Below are positions 45,879 to 53,977 of a stretch of 64,000 nt of DNA, piece by piece. Each line of letters opens with the position of its first letter. Within the stretch, counting starts at the first letter, position 1. The notes under the pieces are model-generated. The model was not told where the DNA came from. It searched no databases and saw only the letters and a list, made by a program, of their open reading frames with translations. Location: NCBI RefSeq assembly GCF_000622365.1, contig NZ_JASC01000013.1, positions 186,001 to 250,000 on the forward strand. The letters run 5' to 3'. The DNA is from Sulfitobacter noctilucae (GTDB lineage: Bacteria > Pseudomonadota > Alphaproteobacteria > Rhodobacterales > Rhodobacteraceae). Position numbers and translations under genes: made by a program.

Positions 45879-46955
45879 TTAAGCCCCGTACTGGTTGCTG
45901 TCATGCTTCTCGATGATGGCCTGAAACCGCCGGGCAAACCTTTCGTCTGCCTTGGCTTTTGCCTCCAGCACCTCGCGCGCGAATACCATGTGGTCCTCGT
46001 GCTTCTCCATCATCTCGGCCATACGTGCATTGGTGGCCGCCCCGATACCCGCCATGGCGGACTGCGCCTCTTGGTCTGTCTTAACGCCGATTTCATTGAT
46101 GCGGTGTGCCACATCCTGCTGCTGCGCGGTCTTGAGCGATTTCGTCAGCGCATCATACAAAACAACACGTTGCTTGGTGTCGGTTTGCAGCTTGTTGATC
46201 AGCACCATCTGCGTTGCCGCCTGATTTTGCAGCGAGTCGATCCAAGTTTTGCCCTTCTCGATATAACGCTCAAGCGTCTGGGACTTGGCCAGCTTGACCT
46301 GCTCCTCCTGCACCAGCGCATTATACTTCGTATTGGCCTCGGCTAATTCGGTTTCCAGCTTGGTACGTTTGGCCGCATCGGTCTCGGACGCGATAGCATT
46401 TTCCAACTTGATGATCGCCGGATCCATCCCCTGAATATCACTCCGCACCGTTTCCAGTTCGGAAACGGTGAACTCGCGTTCGTCCAGCGTTTCGGTCAGG
46501 TTGTTTTCCACCTTGATCTTTTGCTCTTCCAACATTGCCAACTGGCCTTCCAGCAGGTTCACGATGGTGTCGGATTTTGAGATCAAATCTTGTAACTTGT
46601 CGTCAATCGACGCACTGCGCACCCGCTCCTGACGCATTGCATCGGACTTGGCGCTGGCAAAAATACCGACAAAGCTTTCCCAACCTGTCTTGTTGCGCAT
46701 CTCGTCGAAATCACGACTGAAACCTGCAGTGACGTCATCCAGCCCCATGATCAACTCGGCGATATTTGCGTTCATCACTTCGGTATGGGCATGCACATCC
46801 TCAAGCGTGGCATTCTCGATGTCCATCATCGCATCATCGCCCGACTTCAGCTTGGCACGTGCAATTTCAATCCGACTGGTCAGTTCAGAGATTTTACTCT
46901 GCGCCTGCGCGACCTGAGCCTGAGACTCTTTGACCTGTGCATCCAAATTCGCCAC
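45879..46955 (-). CDS. long coiled-coil protein, possibly TelA-related, first gene of the AAA+ operon
   Basis: This 358-residue, almost entirely helical protein has heptad-rich segments (about 1-50, and 115-240 with LLEGQLAMLEEQKIKVENNL and LENAIASETDAAKRTKLETELAEANTKYN). A central GWESFVGIFASAKSDAMRQERV segment and a C-terminal ATQMVLINKLQTDTKQRVVLYDALTKSLKTAQQ region faintly recall the TelA/KlaA toxic-anion-resistance family, but I am not sure. No membrane helix is present. It starts the operon; TTGTCAA-like and AATATA-like promoter elements are visible upstream. It could form filaments or membrane-associated coats. Confidence 0.72.
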   Translation of the reverse strand: MANLDAQVKESQAQVAQAQSKISELTSRIEIARAKLKSGDDAMMDIENATLEDVHAHTEVMNANIAELIMGLDDVTAGFSRDFDEMRNKTGWESFVGIFASAKSDAMRQERVRSASIDDKLQDLISKSDTIVNLLEGQLAMLEEQKIKVENNLTETLDEREFTVSELETVRSDIQGMDPAIIKLENAIASETDAAKRTKLETELAEANTKYNALVQEEQVKLAKSQTLERYIEKGKTWIDSLQNQAATQMVLINKLQTDTKQRVVLYDALTKSLKTAQQQDVAHRINEIGVKTDQEAQSAMAGIGAATNARMAEMMEKHEDHMVFAREVLEAKAKADERFARRFQAIIEKHDSNQYGA

Positions 46956-47066
46956 GGCGTTCCCCTGTCTTCAATGATTTATCTCAATATAGGAAGTTTG
47001 ATGGCGTACCAAACCCCGCTTGGCGTGAGTTTGTCAAAACCGTGTGGCATTTGAAAGGGTAAACCC

Positions 47067-48299
47067 TCAATACGCTCGCGGCACCTCTACGCCAGCAGAT
47101 CGCGCGCTCAGCGCCAGTCCCAGCCAGACCACCGCACCCGCCGCGATGTACCACATCAAGATTGTCCGTATGTCGGCATGCGGCATCTCGGCCATGGTTG
47201 AGGCCGAACCCGCTGCGACCAGCAAAGACACCGAGAACACCAGTTTTCCGGATAGGTTCTGAACCGACACATAGGTCGCCCGCACGTCGTCGCGCAACAA
47301 GGGCTGGATACGCCCCATGACAAAGGGCCCGGACAACGCATCCGGCACCATCCGTAGGAAGAGTACCGCGATGGCAATCCAGCTTTGCGTGAACGCCAAA
47401 ACCGAGATGAGTGCGATCTGCATCCCAAAGGCCACAAGCAGAATACGCGACAAACCGATCTTGCCACGCAGCCGCACCGCAAACAGCGATGCGATCAGGG
47501 AAAGGCCCATCATAACAGCCGACACACCGCCGCTAACCAGCGGTGCTTCGTCGCTTAGTCCAACGTCTTGCAAGGCGGCTGCGATGAACGGCTGCCCGAA
47601 AACGAAGGGCAGATGGCTAAAGCCATACATCACCACCACCAGCACAAAAATCCACCGCAATACGGATTGCGCCATCGTCGCACGCAGGGCCTCCCGCGTG
47701 GTCCCCGGCACCACCGTGCTGATCTTGTGGGACGGTTCGGTCAAGCTGACTGCGATGGTACATGACACCAGCATCGCCATTCCCGCGAGCCAGAAGGTCG
47801 CCTCGAATGACCACAGCGCCATCGCACCACCCAAAGCCGCCGAAAACGCAAAGCCCCAAAGCGCATATTGCAAGGCGCGGGTTTCCTGCTGCTCGACCTC
47901 TTCGGCGCGACCGGATTCTGCAAGGGATTCATACAAAAGCGCGCTATCCGTACCAGATGCAAAAGCAGCACCGGCCCCGATCAGAACCTGCCCGATCACA
48001 AACACAGCAAAGCTATCGCCCAAAGCCAGAAGGATCGCCCCCGCGGCACCGCATAGCCCGGATGCGATCAACGTTCGTTTGCGCCCGATCCTGTCTGAAA
48101 GCACTCCCAGCGGCACCTCGCACAGTGTCACCGATATATCATAAACCGCATAGAGGGCGATGGCCGCCGCCGGAGTCAGCGCGTTTTGAAAGTACAAGAA
48201 CCACACCGCCTGCCAGAACATCAATGACTGCGCGAATTTGAACCAAGGGTACAGCGCAAGGTTTCGCTCCATCGCGATGATCTGTCCGTCCTGCGCCAT
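47067..48299 (-). CDS. MFS transporter
   Basis: This 410-residue membrane protein has about twelve helices. The first loop carries YDISVTLCEVPLGVLSDRIGRKRTLI, the MFS loop-2/3 signature (G-x-L-S/D-R-x-G-R-K/R). Helices 4-5 include GAGAAFASGTDSALLYESLAESGRAEEVEQQETRAL, typical of the drug-exporter-like MFS_1 branch. The substrate is unknown. It stands alone between the coiled-coil gene and divergent gabD. Confidence 0.88.
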   Translation of the reverse strand: MAQDGQIIAMERNLALYPWFKFAQSLMFWQAVWFLYFQNALTPAAAIALYAVYDISVTLCEVPLGVLSDRIGRKRTLIASGLCGAAGAILLALGDSFAVFVIGQVLIGAGAAFASGTDSALLYESLAESGRAEEVEQQETRALQYALWGFAFSAALGGAMALWSFEATFWLAGMAMLVSCTIAVSLTEPSHKISTVVPGTTREALRATMAQSVLRWIFVLVVVMYGFSHLPFVFGQPFIAAALQDVGLSDEAPLVSGGVSAVMMGLSLIASLFAVRLRGKIGLSRILLVAFGMQIALISVLAFTQSWIAIAVLFLRMVPDALSGPFVMGRIQPLLRDDVRATYVSVQNLSGKLVFSVSLLVAAGSASTMAEMPHADIRTILMWYIAAGAVVWLGLALSARSAGVEVPRAY

Positions 48300-48380
48300 C
48301 CTACCTACAATCGCCCTTGCCCTAGCCTAAATCACCGCTTCTTTGCCCCTATGAAGCAGAAGGGAACTGGACAATGATAC

Positions 48381-48407
48381 GCTTTGTTGCTTTGGAAGCT
48401 ACAAAGC
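48381..48407. promoter_or_regulatory. inverted repeat in the gabD leader
   Basis: GCTTTGT (48381-48387) and ACAAAGC (48401-48407) flank 13 bases. A second, overlapping pair TGCTTTG / CAAAGCA (48388-48394 / 48402-48408) allows alternative pairing. It lies 21 bases upstream of the gabD ATG and could be an operator or an alternative RNA structure. Confidence 0.35.
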
Positions 48408-48428
48408 ATATGCGAAAGGACAGAATTC

Positions 48429-49901
48429 ATGACCGACGCCACAAATCTTAAATCCATGCTCAAGGATCCAAGCCTGCTGGAAACCCGCGCCTATATCGGC
48501 GGCAAGTGGGTCGACGGCGAGGATGGCACCTTTGACGTAATGAACCCCGCACGCGGTGACGTGATCGCACAAGTGGCGAACTTGAGCCGCGCACAGGTGG
48601 CCGGTGCCATTGCACAGGCTGAAGCCGCGCAGAAGGAATGGGCCACTTGGACCGGCAAGGAACGCGCTGGCGTTTTGCGCAAATGGTTCGATCTGATGAT
48701 GGCCAACCAAGACGATCTGGGCACCATCCTGACCGCAGAGCAGGGCAAGCCACTGGCCGAAGCCAAGGGCGAGATCGGCTACGGGGCCAGCTTTATCGAA
48801 TTCTTTGGCGAAGAAGCCAAACGCATCTATGGCGAAATGATCCCCGGCCACCAGCGGGACAAGCGGATCATGGTGCTGAAACAGCCCATCGGCGTGGCCG
48901 CCTCGATCACCCCCTGGAACTTCCCCAACGCGATGATCACGCGCAAAGCCGCACCTGCTTTGGCCGCGGGCTGTGCTTTTGTTGCTCGCCCTGCTGCCGA
49001 AACACCGTTGTCTGCCATCGTCATGGGCGTGCTGGCCGAGCGCGCGGGCATTCCTGCGGGCGTGTTCAATGTGGTGCCGTCGTCGTCCTCCTCTGCCGTG
49101 GGCAAGGAATTTTGCGAAAACCCCGCCGTACGCAAACTGACCTTCACCGGCTCGACCGAAGTGGGCCGCATCCTGCTGAAACAGGCCGCAGACCAGGTGA
49201 TGAAGTGTTCCATGGAACTGGGTGGCAACGCGCCCTTCATCGTGTTTGACGATGCAGACATCGATGCCGCCGTCGAAGGCGCGATCCTGTGCAAATTCCG
49301 CAACAACGGGCAGACCTGCGTCTGCGCGAACCGGATCTATGTGCAGGCCGCTGTCTATGACGAATTCGCCCAGAAACTCAAAGCCCGCGTCGAACAGATG
49401 AAAGTCGGTGACGGATTTGAAGACGGGGTGGAGCTGGGGCCGCTGATCAACGGGGATGCCTCTGAAAAGGTCAAAGAGCACATCGAGGATGCTGTGTCGA
49501 AAGGCGCCGAACTGATCCTTGGCACCAAGGACGAGAAAATGGACGGCAACTTCCTTGCGCCCACCATTCTGACAGGCGTGACGCAGGACATGATCGTGTC
49601 CAAGGACGAAACCTTTGGCCCGCTTGCACCGCTGTTCAAATTCGACACCGAAGACGATGTGATCGAGATGGCAAACGACACCATCTTTGGCCTCGCGTCC
49701 TATTTCTATGCCAAAGACCTAAGCCGCGTGTACAAAGTGGCCGAGGCGCTCGAGTACGGCATTGTTGGCGTGAACACAGGTCTGATCTCGACGGAAGTCG
49801 CGCCATTTGGCGGCGTCAAACAATCCGGTCTGGGCCGCGAAGGATCGCACCACGGGATCGAGGATTACCTCGAAATGAAATACGTCTGCCTGAGCGTTTG
49901 A
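48429..49901 (+). CDS. gabD: NAD(P)-dependent succinate-semialdehyde dehydrogenase
   Basis: This 490-residue aldehyde dehydrogenase has the cofactor pocket ITPWNFPNAMI, FTGSTEVGRIL, the general base Glu263 (MELGGNAPF) and the catalytic Cys297 (NNGQTCVC). GIVGVNTGLISTEVAPFGGVKQSGLGREGSHHGIEDYLE at the C-terminus is typical of SSADH. It oxidises succinate semialdehyde to succinate in GABA breakdown. The usual Lys of K-P-A is replaced by Arg (VARPAAETP), a variation I associate with this order. The ATG at 48429 has AAAGGA upstream. No GABA transaminase is adjacent. Confidence 0.93.
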   Translation: MTDATNLKSMLKDPSLLETRAYIGGKWVDGEDGTFDVMNPARGDVIAQVANLSRAQVAGAIAQAEAAQKEWATWTGKERAGVLRKWFDLMMANQDDLGTILTAEQGKPLAEAKGEIGYGASFIEFFGEEAKRIYGEMIPGHQRDKRIMVLKQPIGVAASITPWNFPNAMITRKAAPALAAGCAFVARPAAETPLSAIVMGVLAERAGIPAGVFNVVPSSSSSAVGKEFCENPAVRKLTFTGSTEVGRILLKQAADQVMKCSMELGGNAPFIVFDDADIDAAVEGAILCKFRNNGQTCVCANRIYVQAAVYDEFAQKLKARVEQMKVGDGFEDGVELGPLINGDASEKVKEHIEDAVSKGAELILGTKDEKMDGNFLAPTILTGVTQDMIVSKDETFGPLAPLFKFDTEDDVIEMANDTIFGLASYFYAKDLSRVYKVAEALEYGIVGVNTGLISTEVAPFGGVKQSGLGREGSHHGIEDYLEMKYVCLSV

Positions 49902-49923
49902 GAGTTCAGCGCAAATACGAATG

Positions 49924-49951
49924 GGGCGGTGCAACTGCGCCGCCCTTTTTT
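49924..49951 (+). terminator. intrinsic terminator of gabD
   Basis: A nine-pair stem (49924-49932 with 49937-49945, one G-T pair) around an AACT loop is followed by six Ts. It is 22 bases after the gabD stop. Confidence 0.93.
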
Positions 49952-49999
49952 GTGCCTTGGTGAAACCAGAAGGGCGCGTCGCCGGTCCACAGGCGTAGT

Positions 50000-50731
50000 C
50001 TATCCCCGATCCGGCCCGACCCGCCGCATCACGGCTTCGAACCTTGCCCAAGAGACGGACGCCTTGTTGCCTGCATAGCCAGCGTAATGGGACTTTCCAC
50101 TTGAGTTCGGCAAACCAGCCCAGATCTTTGCAAGATTGTTCATGAATGCCGTGCGACCCAGCTTACCGGCACGAAACCGGTTAAGGCCCGCCTCGGCCAG
50201 CAAGACATCCGCCAGCTGGTCCTGAACAGCGGGGCTAAAGCGTTGTCCGGGCTTTACACCGGTTTTTTTCACCACGCGGCGCAGGGTTGCGGGAATGAAC
50301 TGATACCGGCCAATTGCATGGGGCTGGCCCGGCGTCGCTTTGATCCAGTTGAAAATCTCCGCAAGTGTCATCTGCGTGGGCCGTTTACCCGGCTTGACCC
50401 GCGCCCCATGCTGCACGGCATCATAGCCATCACGCCGCGACTCCGCTTCCTCGATCAGCGCGCGGATCACCTGCACGTCGGATCCGCGCAAGCCCGTAAC
50501 AGCGACTTCATCAAACGCAGGCTCATGCGCAGGCCGGTCTGAAAACATGCCTTTGTGATCCCGCCCGATGAACAAAGCTGCCGAATTGCGGCTCTCCGGC
50601 AGTCGCGCTGTGATAAACAGACTGTTGCGCCCGGAGTTCAAGCCGCCACTACCCAGTATCGAAACAGCTTCCGCCCGCGCGGCACCCGCAGCCACAAAAA
50701 GCACCATCAGAAAAACGCGAAGAACAAACAT
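50000..50731 (-). CDS. exported lysozyme/muramidase-like protein
   Basis: This roughly 243-residue protein has a signal peptide (MFVLRVFLMVLFVAAGAARAEA) and a C-terminal lysozyme-like domain (about 90-240). IRALIEEAESRRDGYDAVQHG holds the likely catalytic Glu region, and QPHAIGRYQFIPATLRRVV, FSPAVQDQLADVLL and LAKIWAGLP are the helices typical of lambda-lysozyme/GH24-like folds. It may cleave peptidoglycan in the periplasm. The ATG at 50731 has GGAG at good spacing; a longer frame to 50773 lacks a clean signal. It is divergent from the ECF sigma gene. Confidence 0.8.
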   Translation of the reverse strand: MFVLRVFLMVLFVAAGAARAEAVSILGSGGLNSGRNSLFITARLPESRNSAALFIGRDHKGMFSDRPAHEPAFDEVAVTGLRGSDVQVIRALIEEAESRRDGYDAVQHGARVKPGKRPTQMTLAEIFNWIKATPGQPHAIGRYQFIPATLRRVVKKTGVKPGQRFSPAVQDQLADVLLAEAGLNRFRAGKLGRTAFMNNLAKIWAGLPNSSGKSHYAGYAGNKASVSWARFEAVMRRVGPDRG

Positions 50732-50843
50732 GCAAACTCCAGCAACTTTCGATCCCCACTCGTATCGCAGCAAGAGATTGCTAATCCGTTCAGAAAGTTT
50801 GCACCTGAACCAAGGATTGACGTTTGGCGCGCGTCATACCTAG

Positions 50844-51386
50844 GTGATGTTGATGCAAACCGATGACAATACGCTGGCGCTTGCTGCAGCCGGGGGGGAT
50901 GCGGGTGCCTTTGCCACGCTGATAGAGCGTCAGTATGACCGGCTGTTCCGCCTGTGTTTCCGCCTGACCGGATCACAGGCCGAGGCGGAAGATCTGTGTC
51001 AGGACATTTGTGCGGCCCTGCCTGCCAAGCTGGGCGGATTTCGCGCAGAGGCAAGCTTTACCACATGGGTCTACCGCATTTGCGTCAATGCGGCCCATGA
51101 CCGCCGCCGCCGCGCCGCCACCCACGCCCGCGCGGCAGAAGGCTGGGGCGATTGGGAGTTAAACCGCCGTGCCGCCGATGAACAAAGCGAAGAAGCGCTG
51201 GACTGGCTGACCACTGCCATGCGCCACCTGCCCGCCGATCTGCGCGATACACTCGCACTGGTGCTGGATGACATGACCCACGCCCAGACTGCCGAGATCC
51301 TTGGTGTGTCCGAAGGCACCATCAGCTGGCGCATCAGCCAAGCCAAAAAAAACCTCGCGTCCCTGCATAAGGAGGACACGGTATGA
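50844..51386 (+). CDS. ECF-type RNA polymerase sigma factor
   Basis: This roughly 177-180-residue sigma factor has region 2 (about 20-90, LIERQYDRLFRLCFRLTGSQAEAEDLCQDIC, WVYRICVNAAHDRRRR) and region 4 (about 118-172, LPADLRDTLALVLDDMTHAQTAEILGVSEGTISWRISQAKKNL). There are three nearby starts (GTG 50844, ATG 50847, ATG 50853); AGG at 50842-50844 favours 50853. Its stop overlaps the start of the VWA gene by four bases (ATGA), so the two are coupled and the VWA protein is a plausible anti-sigma. Targets are unknown. Confidence 0.92.
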   Translation: MMLMQTDDNTLALAAAGGDAGAFATLIERQYDRLFRLCFRLTGSQAEAEDLCQDICAALPAKLGGFRAEASFTTWVYRICVNAAHDRRRRAATHARAAEGWGDWELNRRAADEQSEEALDWLTTAMRHLPADLRDTLALVLDDMTHAQTAEILGVSEGTISWRISQAKKNLASLHKEDTV

Positions 51387-53281
51387 CCGACGACCTCGAC
51401 GATCTCAAATCCCTGATGAACCGCGCTACACCCCGGCCCGATGCCGCGCGCAAACGCGAAAATATCGCGCTGGCGCAAAAAAACTTCGCTGACCTCCAAG
51501 GATCGCGGGATGGCATGCGTCCTACTTCTGATCGCCCGAAAACGGGTTTTATCTCAGGAGTACGAACCATGCTGAACGCCCTTACCTCTCGCGCTGGTCT
51601 CACAGCCTCGACTGCCATCGTCGCCGTCGGTTTCATCGCCTTACTGCCGCAGACCCAAGATTTGATGCCCCGCTCCCCATCAGCCCCACCGCCCTCGGTG
51701 GTGCTGAAACAGCAACCGCCCACGACCTCGCCCGCGCCAGCACTTGCACAGGGGGCCGCACCAGCACCCCAGATGGAGCTGCAGGCTCAGGACTATGCCG
51801 TTACAGCCCCTGCCGCGGCCACTCGAATGCGTGTGCAAGGCGACGCGGCCTCTGGCATGGTCATGCCCGAACCCCCGATCCTTCTGCCGGAGGCCAATAC
51901 CGAAAGCTTTGCCAACGCAGAGGCAAATCCGGTCAAGATCACCGCCGAGGACCCTGTTTCGACCTTCTCGATCGACGTTGACACCGCATCTTATGCGGTG
52001 ATCCGCAACGCCCTCACCTCTGGCCAGATGCCGCCGGCAGATGCCGTGCGCATCGAAGAAATGATCAACTATTTCCCATATGACTATGCCGCTCCCGCCG
52101 ATGGCGCGGCCTTCCGCCCGACTGTGACGTTGAACCAGACGCCGTGGAACCCTGACACGCAACTGCTGCAAATCGGAATTGAAGGGGCCGCGCTTGAAGT
52201 CGAGAACCGGCCGCCGCTGAACCTTGTCTTTCTGATCGACACATCCGGGTCGATGCAGAACGCGGACAAACTGCCGTTGCTGAAACAGAGCTTTCGTTTG
52301 ATGCTGGGACAGTTGCGCCCCGAAGATCAGATCGCCATCGTCACCTATGCGGGCAGCGCGGGTCAGGTACTGGCCCCCACGCCGGCATCCGACAGATCGA
52401 CTATCCTGAATGCACTTGAAAACCTCGAAGCCGGCGGCTCCACGGCGGGACAGGCAGGTCTGCAGCAAGCCTATGCCACCGCTGCCAAGATGGCCAAGGA
52501 CGGCGAGGTGAGCCGGGTTATCCTCGCCACCGACGGGGATTTCAACGTCGGTCTCAGTAACCCCGAAGCGTTGAAAGACTATATCGCCGATCAGCGCGAC
52601 ACCGGCACTTACCTCAGCGTCCTGGGTTTCGGACGCGGCAATCTGGATGATGCCACGATGCAGGCGCTCGCCCAAAACGGCAACGGCACCGCCGCCTATA
52701 TCGACACGCTGTCAGAGGCGCAGAAGGTGCTGGTCGACCAGCTGTCGGGTGCCCTGTTTCCCATCGCGGATGATGTGAAAATCCAGGTGGAGTTCAACCC
52801 CGCCACTGTCGCTGAATACCGACTGATCGGCTACGAAACCCGCGCCCTGCGGCGCGAGGATTTCAACAATGATGCCGTGGACGCAGGCGACATCGGTGCG
52901 GGCCATCAGGTGACTGCGCTTTATGAGGTGACGCCTGTAGGCTCCCCCGCGATCCTGAACGATGATTTGCGCTACGCCACAGAGCCCGCACGGACCGAAA
53001 GTGACGAGCTTGCCTTTCTGCGCCTGCGCTACAAGGCACCGGGTGCCTCCGACAGCACCTTGATCGAAACACCGATCGTCCAGACCAATGCAACCGATCC
53101 GACCTTTGCCGCGGCAATCGCGGGCTTTGGCCAGCTTTTGCGGGATGGCAGCTATACCGGTGACTGGTCCTATGCCGATGCTATTGCGCTGGCGACCCGA
53201 ACAAAAGGCGACGATCCCTTTGGCTACCGTACCGAGGCGATCCAGCTGATGCGATTGGCCCAAAGCCTGTCGGTGCAGTAA
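51383..53281 (+). CDS. membrane-anchored von Willebrand factor A protein (YfbK-like), probable anti-sigma partner
   Basis: The plan of this 632-residue protein is a cytoplasmic N-terminus (about 1-65), one membrane helix (about 72-89, GLTASTAIVAVGFIALLP), a Pro/Ala-rich linker, a vWF_A-associated N-domain (about 190-235, DPVSTFSIDVDTASYAVIRNAL), a VWA domain with MIDAS Asp286-x-Ser288-x-Ser290 (LIDTSGSM), and a C-terminal DUF3520-like domain. E. coli YfbK is a lipoprotein; here an N-terminal cytoplasmic segment replaces the lipobox, as expected if it binds the sigma factor encoded just upstream. The periplasmic VWA domain could sense envelope status. Confidence 0.88.
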   Translation: MTDDLDDLKSLMNRATPRPDAARKRENIALAQKNFADLQGSRDGMRPTSDRPKTGFISGVRTMLNALTSRAGLTASTAIVAVGFIALLPQTQDLMPRSPSAPPPSVVLKQQPPTTSPAPALAQGAAPAPQMELQAQDYAVTAPAAATRMRVQGDAASGMVMPEPPILLPEANTESFANAEANPVKITAEDPVSTFSIDVDTASYAVIRNALTSGQMPPADAVRIEEMINYFPYDYAAPADGAAFRPTVTLNQTPWNPDTQLLQIGIEGAALEVENRPPLNLVFLIDTSGSMQNADKLPLLKQSFRLMLGQLRPEDQIAIVTYAGSAGQVLAPTPASDRSTILNALENLEAGGSTAGQAGLQQAYATAAKMAKDGEVSRVILATDGDFNVGLSNPEALKDYIADQRDTGTYLSVLGFGRGNLDDATMQALAQNGNGTAAYIDTLSEAQKVLVDQLSGALFPIADDVKIQVEFNPATVAEYRLIGYETRALRREDFNNDAVDAGDIGAGHQVTALYEVTPVGSPAILNDDLRYATEPARTESDELAFLRLRYKAPGASDSTLIETPIVQTNATDPTFAAAIAGFGQLLRDGSYTGDWSYADAIALATRTKGDDPFGYRTEAIQLMRLAQSLSVQ

Positions 53282-53283
53282 CG

Positions 53284-53313
53284 AAAAAAGCCCGGCGCAT
53301 TGCGCCGGGCTTT
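53284..53313. terminator. bidirectional terminator between the VWA and hsp20 genes
   Basis: AAAGCCCGGCGC (53287-53298) and GCGCCGGGCTTT (53302-53313) form a perfect 12-bp stem with an ATT loop. The minus strand has a T6 run after it, suited to hsp20; the plus strand has TTT after the VWA gene. Confidence 0.9.
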
Positions 53314-53374
53314 CCGAGGTCTGTCTCGGGGGAGGAGGTCAGACACTCTGTCTATCAAGAAGCCGGGGGTGGCC

Positions 53375-53845
53375 TCAATTGACAGATTTGGCGTCGACCA
53401 CATCTTTCTCAATCGACTTTACGTCGGATGCGATCTGGATCTGGCGCGGTTTCAGCGCCTCAGGCACCTGCCGCTCCAGGTCGATATGGAGCATCCCGTC
53501 GACATGGGCAGCGCCCGTCACCTGAACGTGATCGGCAAGGTGGAAGCGGCGCTCGAACGCGCGCGTCGCGATGCCACGGTGCAGATACGTTTTACCCTCA
53601 TCCTCATCCGCTTTGCGGGCGGATACGATCAGTGACTTGTCGCGCACTTCAACGGACAGGTCCGCATCAGAGAAACCCGCAACCGCGATGGAAATGCGAT
53701 ACGCATCATCTTCACGCTTTTCGATGTTGTAAGGGGGATAGGTGGGGGCAGAACCATCGGTGCTTAGCGCCCTGTCCATCATGTTGGCGATCTGGTCAAA
53801 ACCGACACTGGACCGGTAAAGCGGTGCAAAATCAAAACTACGCAT
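53375..53845 (-). CDS. Hsp20 small heat-shock protein
   Basis: This 156-residue protein has an alpha-crystallin domain (about 35-130) with PPYNIEKREDDAYRISIAVAGFSDADLSVEVRDKSLIVSARK, YLHRGIATRAFERRFHLADHV and GMLHIDLERQVPE, as in IbpA-type proteins. The N-terminus FDFAPLYRSSVGFDQIANMMD is also IbpA-like. It holds unfolding proteins in an oligomeric complex. Its leader carries a ROSE-like thermometer and an RpoH-like promoter (annotated separately), so expression should rise on heat shock by both routes. It is monocistronic. Confidence 0.95.
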   Translation of the reverse strand: MRSFDFAPLYRSSVGFDQIANMMDRALSTDGSAPTYPPYNIEKREDDAYRISIAVAGFSDADLSVEVRDKSLIVSARKADEDEGKTYLHRGIATRAFERRFHLADHVQVTGAAHVDGMLHIDLERQVPEALKPRQIQIASDVKSIEKDVVDAKSVN

Positions 53846-53852
53846 GTATTCA

Positions 53853-53902
53853 TCCTCATCTTTGAGCGATTGAAAGTGTGAGCCTTCCGTTATTGGACAG
53901 GC
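53853..53902 (-). promoter_or_regulatory. ROSE-like RNA thermometer in the hsp20 leader
   Basis: In the minus-strand mRNA UCGCUC (complement of 53864-53869) pairs with GAGGA (complement of 53853-53857), leaving a bulged G and an AAAGAU loop. This is the UYGCU:AGGA Shine-Dalgarno hairpin of ROSE thermometers. A second hairpin, GCCUgUCC-AAUAAC-GGAAGGC (complement of 53882-53902), lies upstream. Heat would melt the first hairpin and free the ribosome-binding site eight bases before the ATG. Confidence 0.6.
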
Positions 53903-53948
53903 CTTTTTTTCGTCACCAAAGCCCTAGTCAGGCGCTTTGGTATCACTC

Positions 53949-53977
53949 ATGTGGGAATGGGCGTTTACGGTTTCAAG
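53949..53977 (-). promoter_or_regulatory. RpoH-like (sigma-32) promoter of hsp20
   Basis: On the minus strand CTTGAAA (complement of 53971-53977) is the -35 and CCCACAT (complement of 53949-53955) a fair -10, 15 bases apart. The predicted start near 53941 would give a leader of about 95 bases, fitting a ROSE element. The promoter overlaps the stop region of the upstream protease gene. Confidence 0.5.

Noticed and set aside
53882..53911. A plus-strand intrinsic terminator (hairpin followed by seven Ts)
   Set aside because: No plus-strand gene ends there, as the VWA gene has its own terminator at 53284-53313. The stem is better explained as a hairpin in the hsp20 leader on the minus strand.
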